From the NCBI GenBank assembly GCA_008694505.1, contig VZDJ01000116.1, positions 16,454,781 through 16,518,780 on the forward strand: DNA of 64,000 nt. The letters run 5' to 3'. Position 1 is the first letter of the stretch. Each line of letters begins with the position of its first letter. The notes below the pieces were generated by a model. The model saw nothing but the letters and a program-made list of their open reading frames with translations, had not been told where the DNA came from and made no database searches. This DNA is from Cyanoderma ruficeps. Taxonomy: Eukaryota; Chordata; Aves; Passeriformes; Timaliidae. Below, in pieces: positions 1 to 12,596 of the stretch. Made by a program: the position numbers and the translations under genes.

Positions 1-1750
1 TTCATTGAAGAAGTCTACTTTTGGAGATGTTAGCAGCCATGGAGAGACCCTCTTTGTCCAAGGTAAGTGGTTTGAGGGTATGAGGTGGTGATGACAGAGT
101 GCACACCCACTTTTCACGAGCGGGATGTGTAACGTGGGATGGGTGGAACAAAGCAGGGTAGGGGAACAGAGGGTATGTGTGGCTACTGCAGAACACATGT
201 GTGGGAGGCACAGAGCAGAGATGAGGGCAGTGTGTCTGCATGAAGAGCTTGCTAGTGAGATACTGTCCCACAGGAATGTTTTTTGCTTCTCCCCAAAGAG
301 AGCGAGAGCCCTGGTGGTACTTGTCCTTCAGGAGGGAATTACATGGCTCAGGTTGAGCACCTGTTACATGTGGGTTTCCTGCACTTGTGAACCTCCCCTA
401 GTGGTTTTGTGATTCCTGCTGAATGCTGTGGCTCTGCAAGACAGTGGTCCTTGAGCAGGACATGTTTGTAGGGCCTGAGACTCATCCCATGGAGTGCTGG
501 GTCTGAGAGAACCATGGCTCAGAGGCTGCCCTTGCAAGAGAGTGTGTGTAGGAAGCAGGGCATGGGGTGGGTGTGCTTTTGGTGCCTGTGCTGCTAGGCA
601 GTAAGGCCACTCTGGTCATTTTTGCTGGGATTTTCCTCAGATGGGTTTTATTCCCTAGCTACACCTAACTGCATGGGACGGGAGGGTGAGCCACCTTGTG
701 AGATGGTACCTGACAGGGTTGTTGCAAAAATAAGGACAGCTTCCTTGCCTGTTTGGCATCTTGTTTGGGATCAGCAACCTAAATGCCCTGTGGTCTGCAC
801 AGCAGTGATATATATCATAGCTGCCTTACTGGGGGCTGCACAGGCTGGGTCTGCACTGCACTGGCTCTCCAGCTTTCCCTCGAGGAGAATGCATCCTGGG
901 GCTGTGTAACAGGCCAGGGAGTGTCTTTTGGATCAAGCTCTCTGCCTTTCTGTCCATCACAGACCCTTACATTACACAGATTATCCACAGCACTGTATAA
1001 AATAGATCTGAAAAGTGCCTCAAGAGGGCATCTTCTAGCCTTTTCCATGGCAAATCTGTACCTGATCTCTGCCTGGGCAAAGGTGTCTGGGAAGAGGCAA
1101 TATCTTTTGTGTGATCAGCTGGTACTGAAGGAAAGTCTGTCAAACTCTGGGGGGCTCGAACCCTTCGAAGAAAAAAAAAAGTCACATTCAAATCTAAAAC
1201 CACAGTGAAAATAGTTACCCAGAACTTGTCACTTTGATTAGCACATCTGGGGTACTGGTGGAGAAGCCCTGTCAGCAAAGGGAACACAATAATGTCATCA
1301 ACTCCTGTGGGAAAGAGGGGGAGAGAGCTGCTGTGAAACACGGGAGGCTTTCCTGGGAGGAAGGGACCAGGAAAACTGTAATGTCATTAAAACACTATCT
1401 GTACCGAGCCCACAGTTAATGACCAGCAGAGGTGCCAACCTTCTGAGGATAGTTTGCAGATGTCTTCTGAGATCTTAGGATCAGATCCAATGGAATAATG
1501 CTGGGAAAAATAAATCTTGGAAAACAATCTTGGGTAACGGAGTGTTTTTGTGCCATTATCAGTTGTTTATATGAGCTCATTCTGAAACAAAGTGGCTGTT
1601 TGTTTTTACTACACAGCCTTCCGAGGGTGTTTGCTGAAGCTGAACTATATTGTGTTCCTGGGCATGTCGGTGTAAAGCCTGCAGGCTGTTGGGGCTCAGC
1701 TGCCAGGCACCAGCATTGCCCAGGTTATGGGGACATCACTGCTGACTGAC
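1..1750. other. Intron sequence with nothing recognised
   Basis: Single-copy-looking sequence. Only short A runs (1169-1180) stand out. No repeat family, exon or structured element is recognised. Confidence 0.6.
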
Positions 1751-1754
1751 TCCA

Positions 1755-3000
1755 ATTACGTGGCTTTATCCTTGTTTTAAAACCTTCTGTGATGGCAGGG
1801 ATGTACCCTCCCTCAGCAGTCAGCTCTAGGGTGTAATTAGCTGTATCATTATGGAGTTGGTATTTTTAAGATCTCTTGCTTCAGTTTAAGCCCATGATGG
1901 CATGTCCTCTCCCCGTGGACACGGAGAACAGCTTACAGCACTCCTTTTCTCTTTGCAGAAGTCTTTTACATATTTGAGGCTTGTTATCATGTTTCCCCGA
2001 AGGCTTTTGTTCTCTGCACTGAACAACTGCCTTTCAGTTGCTCTTTTCTCATGTCCATTTTATTTTCAAGTTGAATGACACGTGTAGCTGATTCTGCATC
2101 TTGAGATCCCTTTCAACCCTCTACAATTTTTTTGTGGCTCTGTGTTTTGTTTGGGTCCCTTGAGCTCTCTCTGCTGGGTCTGGGATGTTTTTTAAGTGCA
2201 TTGCCTTGAAACGAGACCAGTATTGTAGCTGAGCCCTTTCTTGACTGAGAAAAGCAGCAGGGTTATTTCATGTACCTGGTGCATGACACTTCTGTCTGTA
2301 TAATCATGGATTTTTTTGCTACAATATTGCTTGTTCATGCCTGCAATTTTGTGTACCATTTCCCAAGCAGCTGTGCATTTCCCACATGGAATTTCATCTA
2401 GACTCTATTTTCCTAATTTTCTAATTAAAATGTTACACAAAAGTGGAGGTAAAGCCTTGAGAAAGTAAAGGTACAGAACATCTGTTGCCTCTATCTCACA
2501 CATGAGACTTGGTTGCTGTATCAAAGAGAAGTCAGGTTGCCTTCATGTGGCAGGGCTATTACTTCCAGCCCTTCCTTGGAGATGGATTGTTTGATGATTT
2601 CTTTCAAAATTTTTCCAGGAATTGAAGTTATGTTGGCTGTCCTGCAATTTCCTTGGGTTTTCAACCTGTTGAACATAGCCACTATATTTGCCCTTTTCTT
2701 GTCTTTTAAAACCTCATTAATCTTCCAGAAATTCCTACAGATAGTTGCTGACGGACCTCCACCTCTTTTAAAACATCAAACTTCTGTAGTTTTTATTCTG
2801 CTAAGGTGCTACTATACATTATCCTTCTACTCTGATTCTCCTAATTTCATTAACTTTGTGGTCCTAACGTTATCCTTTTTTCGTGAAGTCTGAACCAACA
2901 AAAGCATTAAGCATTCCTGCTTTAAGCCTGTGAGTTGTTGACTATTGTGAAATTCTGTCCCAATTTATACCTCTTTGCTTCCTGAGACAGCTGTGAGCCA
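1755..3000 (-). mobile_element. Ancient CR1-like LINE remnant, reverse transcriptase part
   Basis: Read on the minus strand, this matches the ORF2 region of old CR1-like LINEs that are common in turtles and crocodilians. Landmarks on the plus strand are CAGTTTAAGCCCATGATGGC near 1884, TTTACATATTTGAGGCTTGT near 1967, CAGGAATTGAAGTTATGTTG near 2618, ACTATATTTGCCCTTTTCTT near 2681 and AAAGCATTAAGCATTCCTGC near 2900. All appear in the order expected for one inverted element. It is riddled with stops and indels, so it is a fossil. The family call is from recall of consensus-like sequences, not from a search. Confidence 0.7.
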
Positions 3001-3419
3001 AACCCCTGGGATCCCCTGCCTTCTCTTACCCTAATTAGTAGTTTTACAACTCGTTTTGTGCTGACAGCATGTGTGTGTGTGAGAGAGGTCATGAAGGTGA
3101 ATCTCTTTTTCAGGTGACACCCTCTAGTCTGTTAAGCCACACTTTGGCTTTCTCATTATCTGATTTGGTTATTGTTTTTGTAACTCTGGGAAATGTGGCT
3201 TCTTGTGACGTGTTCAGGATTTATTAAATTCAATTTATTGTCCAATTTAACTAGCCTCACTAGAGAAGATATTTCATAAATTGTGAATCTTAAAATTAGC
3301 AGTTATACATACATTATAATATGTAATGTCATTACCAGAACCAGCCAGTTCTGGGTGCTGTGTAGAGAATAAAGAAAACACATAAACCTAACAGAAAACA
3401 GATTTTGGTGGAAGAGGGG

Positions 3420-4720
3420 GAGGGCTGACACGCACTAACAGCTTTGGAAGGACTTGTGCCGTGTTCAGTGTCATAAAGCAATCTATTAACCTTTTCTCCC
3501 TCCTCAGGAGGTGCTGAACTCTTTGGTCTGTCTCTTCCCTCTGATGTAGTTATCAAATGTCTCCTGGTTACCGCTGGCAATCGCTGCCGTGAACAGTGTC
3601 TGTGAGCACTCGGCCCTGTCACTCTGTCCCTCTGTCTTGGTGCTGTTCCTTTGTGCTCATCCACACCAGCCGGATGGAGTTGCCATTCCTCCTTTGCATG
3701 CTTCGAGCCGCGGAGGAGTCTGTGAATTACCCTAATCGTACCCCTGTGTTAAGATAATTTACATCTGGTCCCTTATCTTGCTGTGTGTTTACAAAACATT
3801 GTCTTTCCCAAACTCCCTTTTCATTTGGAGCAAAATCTCACTTGCCAACTCTCTCAGATTACTGAAGCCTCTGTCTTTACAAAGCATTATTTTTATTCTG
3901 CCACTACTTCCCGAACTTTTTCAAACAGGCACAAACACTCGTTTCAGCCTTTCCTGACTGGTGTTTTCCACCATCATGGCTTTCCCCAGTTTTTCTCTGT
4001 TGGTGAGAATCGAACCTCAGGGAGACTCCTTCCTAGTTTCGCTCCTGATGCTTCTTTCTCAATTTCTTTTTCCCCTCGGTGCATTCCAGGAACTTGATGC
4101 GAGGCGGTGTCTGAAGTCTTCCTTTCCCAGCAAATGTGTGGGCAGTTAAAGGTTCCTAATTACCAGCAGGTTCTGTGTTTCAGATGCTCCCAATAAGCCC
4201 ATGCTTCCGATCCCCCTGATTTTGTAGCCTAAAGCAGACCCCCAGCGTGCCAGTGTCTGGGCTCCTTCCAGTCTTACTTTACACAGCCGTCTTTATACCT
4301 GCCTTTTGTACTACTGAGTTTCAACCCCTGCTTTTATGCTGGGCCCCAAGATCAATCCAGAGCTTCTTGTGCGATGTTTCTCATCCTCAGCTGTGCTGAT
4401 GTTACTTTTCCTCTTTGTCAGCACCGTGCTTAAGTCAGACTTTCAACCCCTGGAGCTTCCTTTGCCTCTTGCCACCAGATTAGAAATCCCCTCTCCTCCC
4501 ACAATAATGTAGTGCCTGCATGCAGCAGTCAAACCTTGTGGATTTTTCTTTCAAAAGCTGAATAGATCTGGTTCCTCAAGCTTCACTTTCCCAAAGTCCT
4601 GTCACACCTCCTCCTTGGCTGTGTGGCCATGCAGGACAGACATTTCCATCCCGAAGATACAAGCCCTATATTGTTTTCCTGTACGTGTATTATCTTGTGC
4701 TTGGCTGAGTTAAAGCATGC
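3420..4720 (-). mobile_element. Probable continuation of the same ancient LINE, endonuclease part
   Basis: Weaker matches continue in the order expected for the 5' (endonuclease) half of an inverted CR1-like element: a GGCGGTGTCTGAAGTCTTCC-type block near 4102, CTAATTACCAGCAGGTTCTG near 4156 (old LINEs have a similar CCATTACTACCAGGTCTTGTG block here), CCTAAAGCAGACCCCCAGCG near 4229, and CACACCTCCTCCTTGG near 4603. If right, the whole 1.75-4.72 kb stretch is one roughly 3-kb LINE copy. The 3000-3420 part is too diverged to call. Confidence 0.45.
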
Positions 4721-4929
4721 TTGGTTGGATGGTGGCCATTTAGCCACACAAATTGGATCACGGGATAAATGAAGGCTGTTTTGTTTGTTATTTACTAACC
4801 TTTGGTTGTGCTATCTGCAAGCTGCCTCTGGGGATTTTGTATTTATCTGAGTGATTGATAAAACACTGCATCCTGTGGGATGGGAAACAAGCAATGGATA
4901 GGGTTTTGTCTCATTAGCCACTTCTGTCC

Positions 4930-5560
4930 ATCTACTTATGCAAAATTACTTCTATTAATGCAAGTTCTTAAATCAAGCTGTAACGCCAATTAGATAGGAC
5001 TTGATTCTGTACAACATATGCTGGCTGGAAATTAGCTGAGGCATGAATATAATGAATTATTGGTAGATTCTCATATTGTCTTTTAATTACTCTGTCAAAT
5101 TCTGCTGTCAGCCTGACCGGCTGTTGGTTCCTAGGTCAGCAAGTCCTGCCGAAGCACCAGCATGGGGTTAGGGCTCACCTACCCTTCTAGAATTACTTGG
5201 CATTCCAAGATTTATTAAAAATTAGCATCAACAGGTCAGAGATCTCCTTAGTGCACTTGGAGGTGCAAATTATCCAGGGTGGGTGATGTAATAGTGTTTA
5301 TCTAAAGCAGATGTTATTTAATTCATGTCTTGGTCATTAGTAAATGGTGATGTATATAATCATCTTATGATGAATTCATCATAATTTTTTTCATAAATAC
5401 AGAGTGCCTATATTTATATTTTTGTAGTTACCCTGATAATTTTACCACGTGCACAAAATTACACAGCTATGTCTCTTCATTTCCCTTCTTTCCTCTGTAT
5501 TTAAATTCCCACTCATAACTCAGCAAGGCATGATTTTTTCCATCATGCTTTTAAATACTG
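4930..5560 (-). mobile_element. Second ancient CR1-like LINE remnant (reverse transcriptase part)
   Basis: Plus-strand landmarks are GACTTGATTCTGTACAACAT then ATGCTGGCTGG (5000-5030), GTCAGCCTGACCGGCTGTTGG near 5107, ATTCCAAGATTTATTAAAAA near 5203, GAGGTGCAAATTATCCAGGG near 5261, AAATACAGAGTGCCTATATT near 5395 and CTGATAATTTTACCACGTGC near 5433. These appear in the same order in the antisense of sauropsid CR1-like reverse transcriptase regions. The sequence order restarts within the polymerase gene after the endonuclease-like block to the left, so this is a separate insertion. Confidence 0.7.
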
Positions 5561-5564
5561 TATT

Positions 5565-8500
5565 AATTTTCTATACTTTGTAATTTGCAGTTGGTTGCTA
5601 TTTCTTTAGCATTACAATCATGGGTTGTATTAACTTCTGTTATTCGTTTCCTGCCAAAATCCCCTTCCAGCATGGTGGTGGAATATGCTGATTTTAGCCA
5701 TCAGCTAAAAGCAAAACAACAACAACAAAAAAAACCCAACCAAAATGCCCTTTAAATATTCCTTTGGTTTCTTTTGTCCAGTATTTCCTTCCCAGTAACT
5801 TAATTAGATTTTTTTTCAGCCTGGAGGTGTTGAAGCATCCTGTGTATTAATTTTTGACTGGGATTACGATCCCACTAGCTTTGCCCAAATACAGACTCAG
5901 AGAAGGTAGATGCCTATGTGGACAGAGCAGGAAGCTCTGTGTCTGGTGAGTTCTCAGCATTTCTAAAGACTTCTCTGGCAAATTGTGACACGGCAACCAG
6001 TTTTGCTGCAGTTGTAGGAATATCACTAGTTTCAGCCCTCCAGCCACCATTCCTGTGTGTTTGCTCCCTGTGAAAAATGCCAGGAGTGGTGTTTGCATGC
6101 TGCTGAGGAGCTTGCAGCCGGGGGTCCGGGATGTGGGGCTGTGGTGTGCAGGATACAGCTCTGGCAGACCAAAGCTCTGTGCCTGGGCTAGCTCCCGGGG
6201 AAAGCAGGGAGGAGAGGGGAAAGGCGCGGATGGTGAGCCTGCCTTGGCGGGGAGCAGCAGGGATAATCTCTGTGGCTGGACCCTGGATAATCTCCTGCCC
6301 CACGCTGCTCGGAGGGGGCACTGCCTGCTGGTGGGAACGCGCTTTGGTTCCCGAGGCCTCTTCTCCGGTTGCTCGCTCTAACCCTTTTCCCATCTGTCCG
6401 TTCATTTATTATTTACCGCTTTCTCTCGCTCTTTTCTTCATTAGCTGGTTCCCAGTGCTCCTGGCTCTGGAAAGGGCTGTCTTATGGGGAACACAAGGAC
6501 AGCAGCAAGTATTGTTTGCACTGCTCCTCTTCCAGCCCTCCTTGTTGCACGGATGGGACTGTGTGGCACGCACAGTTAATTAAACTCTTTAACACTTTTC
6601 CAAATTAAGAGAAGGGTCAAAATCCCGTAAGAGCCCCTTGAGTCCTGGAGTCCCCCATACAGTCCACACTCTGCTTTTTCAGAGGCTCATACTAGGGATG
6701 GATACATGGGGGTGGGAGAGTAATGTGAGAAGTTCTGGATATGCATGCTTTGTGCAGCTAAAAGTGGTGGGGGAGAAGTGAGGTTACAAGGTGTTCAAAA
6801 GAAATTTTGGATCTCTCTTTACTTCATTAAGTTTTATATTGGATTTCTGTGCCAAGAGACACAATCATTGACTTTCTTAAAGAAATGAAAACCTCCATGA
6901 GTTTAAATTTTCTTTTTTTCTCCGATGAAAAGGTGGCAAAAACAAAGGTTTTGTAGGAGAAACTGAAACCAGTTCAAATATAATTCTATTAACTAATTAT
7001 GAGAACTCTGGAAATGGGACTGAGACTCACAGGCCTTTTTTTCTTCTCTTTGCTGGGGCACTCCAAGAATTGGATCACCTGGGGAAAGCATGTTTAAGAA
7101 ATACCAGATGGTCTCTGCGATGCTCCAGCTGTGGACAATCACTCCCAGCCAGGCAATCTGCCTTGCTGTCGAAGCCCTCTAAAACTGTGCTGCCCATTTG
7201 TCATGCTTCTCCAATTGCAGCGCTCTGGATAGCTTCTTTTTTCCTTGTCTGGCTCTTCCTTTCCAGTTTTTATCACCCACCCCCTCCATGAGCTAATGTA
7301 GTAACATCCCTTCATTGGCTATAAATCCATTGAAGAGCCATATATAAAATATTACTTTGTTAGGGAAGATTGGGAAACATCTGTTTTTTACCCATAAGAG
7401 TCAGTCTCTACTTGTCTCATATGACGATGTGACTATTTATATATTTTTAAAGAAAAAGAAGTAGAGAAAATGGGAATCCTAGGAAAAAAACTTAGTGGAG
7501 CCTCTAAACAGAGGAAACTGATTCAGCTGTGGGATTTGTTTGGAGGCTTTTTGGGGAGGTGTGGGGGCACAGGCCAAGAAATTGCTTAGATGTCTGACAA
7601 AGTAGCAGTCATACCAACTGCAGAAGGTCCTTCTGGAAATATTTGGATGTTGTATAACAGTTTCTAGGTGATTCCCAACACAGGAAAACTGTGGGTCTAA
7701 ACCATTATGTATTATCTACCACACAGAGCAGACACCTGGGAACAGTGATGGTCCTTGGATTAGTAGCAGACTGTAACCGTAGAGGTGTACACATAGAGCA
7801 GAAAAAGTGTGTAGCTCTGGAGGCCTTGCATTTAGGTGGCTATGCCCCTAAATTTATGTACCTGATTTAGGTGGTTATGCCACCGGAGTTTGCTGTCTGA
7901 GCCTAGTGGCATGAGCAGCATCTCTTCCAACCCACTCAGTCAAATTATTGAGCTGTCTGCTTTTCCTCACAGATACAGCACTTAACCTATGTCTCTATCT
8001 CCTTGCTGGACAAGGGCATTGCTATCTGTAAGTGCATGTGTGGAGAGAACTGGCTGTGTCACCCCAAGGTGACAGGTATGCAAGAGAAGGATGCTGGGGG
8101 TCTGTTGTGCCAGTCATGGGGCGTGACAGGAGAGTTTGGGTGGATATGAATACTCGGACTGGTGTGGAAAGGCTGTACAAGCAGCCAGGCAGGCTTGGGA
8201 CACTTAGTTCATGCTGCTGGGGTCAGCTGTGGAGTAAGATGCTCTGCCAGCTGTGCTGAGGTGACAGGAACAAGAGGCAAGTCTGTAAGGAAGGCGATTG
8301 GGAGCACGCAGAGGAGGATGCTGCTTTGGGTGAGCTGGGTGGGAGGGAGGTCACACCTCCAGAGGGCTGCCTGTGGTGCTGTGTACCTTGTCTGCCAGGC
8401 AGGCACATGCCAGTCTCTGAGCCCCTCACCACATGAATATGGAAGAAGGAAGAGGAGACTGTTGTTTGCAGGTGGTGTCAGGATTTGTCAGCTGCTTTCT

Positions 8501-8565
8501 GTGCCTTGCAAGGCTGGCATGTAGGAATGAAGTTCTAGGGCTGCTAATGACTGATGGTGTTCTAC
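5565..8565. other. Intron sequence, no repeat recognised
   Basis: Mostly single-copy-looking. A moderately CpG-containing, GC-richer stretch lies at about 6115-6380 (CCCGGGG, GGCGCGG, GAACGCGC). A small near-direct repeat TTTAGGTGGYTATGCC occurs at 7831 and 7866. No exon or RNA gene is recognised. Confidence 0.55.
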
Positions 8566-8568
8566 ATA

Positions 8569-8661
8569 CATTGGAAGGGGCCTTAAAGGTGACCTAGTTC
8601 CAACCCCCTTGCTGTGGGCAGGGACATCTTCCACTAGAGCAGGTTAATCAAAGCCCTGTCA
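8569..8661 (-). mobile_element. CR1 3'-end fragment
   Basis: TTGGAAGGGGCCTTAAAGGT, GACCTAGTTCCAACCCCC and GGGCAGGGACATCTTCCACT, followed by AATCAAAGCCCTGTC, are the antisense of the avian CR1 3' end. The terminal ATTCTATG-type octamers are missing. Length is about 90 bp. Confidence 0.85.
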
Positions 8662-9794
8662 CACAGGTCTCTTTCTTCCCTGGCTGGATTAGATGCCTTC
8701 CCCCACCCCTTTGCTGCCCAAACGTGAGATTCTCCCCTCCAGTCTCTTTTCCTCAGGGTTATGGACTGTCATGTTGGTCTGGACCCAGCTCACCCATCTG
8801 AGGTGAGGAATGCCCCAGAAGGGACCTCTTTCCTCCCTCTGCCAGCCAGCCTTGCATATCCCACATAAGCTCCATGGTGGATGGAGCCTGCTTTTCTCAG
8901 GCTGGCCAAAACCAAACTCTGTGTGCGTCTCCCCTGCTGATCCCTCTCATGCCTTTCTGCAGGGCTGTGGTTGACAGCTGTGTCTTCCCTGTGGCCTCGT
9001 AACAGGCTGATGCTGCTCCTCCTCTCCCTCTCCCACACACTGGCTGCTGTGCTGCTCTCCCCTCCCACCACGCTGGAGCTCAGCCTGTTCTGATGGTTAT
9101 CTGCCCTCATCGCAGCCTTGTGCCCTTCTGCTTGGCTCTTGCAGCTTTTCCTCTTGCAAAATTCTTCTCATTCTCCCTCCCATGGTGCTAACTGGACCTT
9201 GAGCCCCCTTTTCTTCCCACTGCTCAGTTCACTGACCAGTTGTTATTGAGCCGTGCTCCAGCTGCCATGGGTACTGGTAAAAGCTCCCCAAAGCCCACAC
9301 AACACCCACCTCCACCTGGTGCAGCTCCCTTGTAACACTAGTGACAAGTAAAAGGTCATTTTTTCAATGGTAAGATATTAAACAGCAAAGCTGCTCTCTC
9401 TGGCAGCTGCTGTATCTTTGTCCTCTCTGTGCCAAAGCCTTTGGTTATCTCACATGGTGTGTCAGGGCACTGGTCTAAAATCTGCTGCTTGGCTTTGGCC
9501 AGCTCCTGTGACAGTGAGCTCTGTGCAGCTCTGAGCTTGGGACTGGCATCTGATAGTTTTACAGGTGAACTAAAGTTCACGTGTTTTGACACTCGGTATA
9601 GACTTGGACTTCACAGGACTAAAGAGAAAAGGTTAAATTTGAGGTGGTAGCACGTAAAAAAAAAGGAATTAGGAATGTTGCACATAGCTTGGTGGCCATG
9701 AGCCACATGGGCAGAGGAGTAGCTGGGAGGACAGGTGCACCCAGAGCCCTCTAAGGGTCAGTGGGATGCTCTGACATTGGAAATGGTATTGGGA

Positions 9795-10160
9795 AGCAGT
9801 GCTGGGCACCATATCCAAATCTCATGCCCATTTTAGCCAAAATGCTATATGGTTGGGAAAGATTCAGAGAGGAGCGGTAAATGTGACCAATTCCTGGAAA
9901 TAGGGTGCTATAAATAATATACTACTTAGGAAAAATTAAAAAGAAACTTAATCATAGTATGCAAGTACCAACAAGAGGAAGAAAAAGTTCAAGGGAAATA
10001 TCTTGAAACATTAGAGAAAAAAGGCAAAAAAGGAAGCTATGATTTAGAACCTAATGCAGGACAACCTTGGAGAAATAATGTGCAGATTTATAATGCTGAG
10101 AATGGTCCTTTCTATCCTTATAACCTGTATAAATGTGCAACTTGAGTTTTGTGCCTCATA
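9795..10160 (+). mobile_element. Ancient CR1-like LINE 3' part
   Basis: GTGCTGGGCACCATATCCAA near 9801, then GGAAAGATTCAGAGAGGAGC near 9857 and AGTATGCAAGTACCAACAAG near 9956, follow the sense order of the CR1-like ORF2 C-terminal region (typical text: ...CTGGGCACCACATCCAAA...GAAAGAGTCCAGAGGAG...CTTCAAGTAC...). Heavily diverged and truncated, with no open frame left. Confidence 0.6.
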
Positions 10161-10164
10161 GAGA

Positions 10165-12380
10165 ATAGGTGACGGCAGGAATTAAGTAGTCCTGAAAACA
10201 AACTGAATTTGTTAGCCTTTGCTGATCGCTTGGCCAATGGGGCCTTTCACTCAGCTGCAAGCAAAACTGAGCTTGGACTATGGGCTCTGGTTCTCTTCCC
10301 ATTAAAACAGGAGGTGAGTTTAGCCCCTGCCTATGCCAGAACCTGCCTGGCCTTGATGTGATGTGCTTTGGTATGAGAAGAAAGATTAAGTTTAGGTCAG
10401 GGTTTTTTAGACAGAAGTGACTGAATTCAGGAAACCTCAGCTACATCTCCTTGCTATAACCACCCCCAGGGAGGAGCTGATGTGCTGACCAGGACAGCGG
10501 GGAGTCTTTGCTCCTTGCCACCAAATCCTTCCCCAAAATCAGACCCAGAGACCATCTGAAATGTGAGTGCTTCCCCAGGAGGAACCTGTGTTTGATACAG
10601 TAGTCTTTATTTTCCTGTTTTATTTTAAACTTTGTTCATTCCACCTCCCAAAAAAGATTTAGCTGATATTTCATTGAATAACTTGGCCTTGGGCGTCCAA
10701 AAATTCATTTATGATCTTCTATATAAATTTCCTGATATAGGATTTTGACACAGAAATTGTCTTCCTTTGATAGAATGTAACAAATTCAAGTTTCAGAAAT
10801 TATCCTCTTGAGCCATCTCTGTGGTGTTTGGCATCATGACAAGTAATTAGTCAATCCTGAAATAGTCATCAAGCAGAGAAACAGCTTATTTTATATACTG
10901 TTTCTTAGAGAGTTAAATATTTCCACATATTCAGGCTCTGATTGGAGTCTTGGATCCTTTCCAAATGTTCAACCTGTAAAGATATTTGAGAACACCAGGA
11001 CTTAGGCTCTTTCCAAAAAATGATAGATTTCACTTGAATTTTCACAAATGGAAAACCACAACTCCCCATAGCTGCAAAGAAGCAGCTGTCATACCAGGTA
11101 CGGAGTATGAGAAAACACTTTCTAAAAGCTTCAGGGACTTCCCATTATCTGGAAGTTTTTAGTGCTCTTAAAATTCGGGAAGAAAACAGCATTTCTTTTC
11201 CTGCACAGCATTGCCTGAGATAATCGGCTGCACCTGTTTGGAAGCAGCACTTCACGTTGTTCCCTTACACACACCCTTGCACGTGTTCCTGCTAATTTTT
11301 CCTAGGAACCCAAGTGTCAACAAATTGGAGCCCAGCATTGCAGCTCCATCCAAAATCCCAAATTGGTGTTTCTGAGCATTTTGCCATGCAAAGCCTGTGA
11401 TCTAAGTGATTGAATCCACTTTGAAGTTTTGAAGTTTAAATCCTGGGGTGTTGGGATACAGGCAAAAATCTACTGAAGAAATCAAAAGCACTAAATCAAC
11501 AGCTCCAGACTTAAAGTTCTGCTTTTTGTAGTTGTTTCTGCTCTATTCTGGAGAGGGGAAAAAAAAAAAAAAAGAGGAGCATTTTGGGAAGGGGTAATTT
11601 TTTTCTGTGATTCAGCACAGACACGCGTGGTGAGAATCTGGGAAATAAGGAGTTAAGTCATGATGATGTAAACCATTGTTTCGCATTTAAAATAATAGCA
11701 CTTGGATAATTGTGAAGTTGTGGCTTCTGCTTTTATTGGCTGAGAGGTTGCCAAAACATGTGTGTGTTGCTCTGAATTGGTAAATGATTCCTATTTATAG
11801 GACAGGTGTCTTCTGATGTCCCGAGTCCAGTGTGTTCTGTAATCCTAAATCCTGGTTTTGATCTATGTTTAATAATGTGTGACAGAAGGAGATAGGAACC
11901 TTGCAGACCAAATCAGGCTCGGAATGTTTTGAGTTTAGCTCTGCCTAGTTCTGTCCACTCGTAATGCAAGGTATCTTTCCATCAGGATCTTGCCCTCCTA
12001 AAATTAATTTTTGGACTTCTCTTTCTGAAACACATAGCCTTTGGACTCATTTACATGCAGCCTCCTGAGTGTGCCAGCCTCCTTCTTTTGTGTTGACTCA
12101 AGAAAAAAATGCTTTCTCACATATTTTTAACACAGCTTTTCTAATGGAGAAGCCGCAGTGAGGCAGTGCTACAGGAGGGATGTGGTGGCAGGGGCAGAGT
12201 CAAGGTGTATGTGATGGCAGTCATGAAAGTAAACCCTTATGTTTCCACCAGCATCTAATTTAAACTGTTCTTCACAGCTGTTGGTTTGGACTATGCAGTG
12301 CCACTGAAAAAGGGTTGGATTAGGTATATGACTGTCGAAATCACTCTTTTTCATTGTCTTGCAAGCTGCTGATTGAATTG
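10165..12380. other. AT-richer intron stretch without recognised repeats
   Basis: Contains a poly-A run at about 11560-11574 and an AT-rich, CpG-poor block (10640-11000) with several TAAT/ATTA words. No gene or known repeat is recognised. Confidence 0.5.
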
Positions 12381-12383
12381 AAT

Positions 12384-12596
12384 CAAGAATCATGGAATCA
12401 TGGAATGGTTTAGGTTGGAAAGGACCTTTAAAGGTCATCTTGTCCAATCCACTTGTCATGGGCAGGGACACCTTCCACTAAACCAGATTGTTCAGAGCCC
12501 CATCCAACCTGGCCATGAACATTTTTAGCGATGGGGCATCCATCATTTTTCTAGGCAAACTGTGCCAGTGTCTCAGCACCCTCGTTGTAAATGCAG
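12384..12596 (-). mobile_element. CR1 3'-end fragment (about 210 bp)
   Basis: Begins with the inverted terminal octamers AATCATGGAATCATGGAATGG, continues TTAGGTTGGAAAGGACC and GGGCAGGGACACCTTCCACT, and runs through CCCATCCAACCTGGCCATGA, GATGGGGCATCCATCA and CTCAGCACCCTCG. This is the classic avian CR1 3' region in antisense. The 5' truncation lies near 12596. Confidence 0.95.

Noticed and set aside
1..70. GTCCAAG|GTAAGTG near the left edge, considered as an exon with a strong donor.
   Set aside because: The preceding bases do not encode HPSE2 text in any frame (a stop interrupts the first frame), and a lone GTAAGT is common by chance.
3060..3090. GTGTGTGTGTGAGAGAG as a microsatellite.
   Set aside because: Only about five GT units followed by three GA units, too short to call.
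9356..9592. 78-codon minus-strand frame with coiled-coil-like composition.
   Set aside because: Short, with no family resemblance and no splice-site framing; likely chance.
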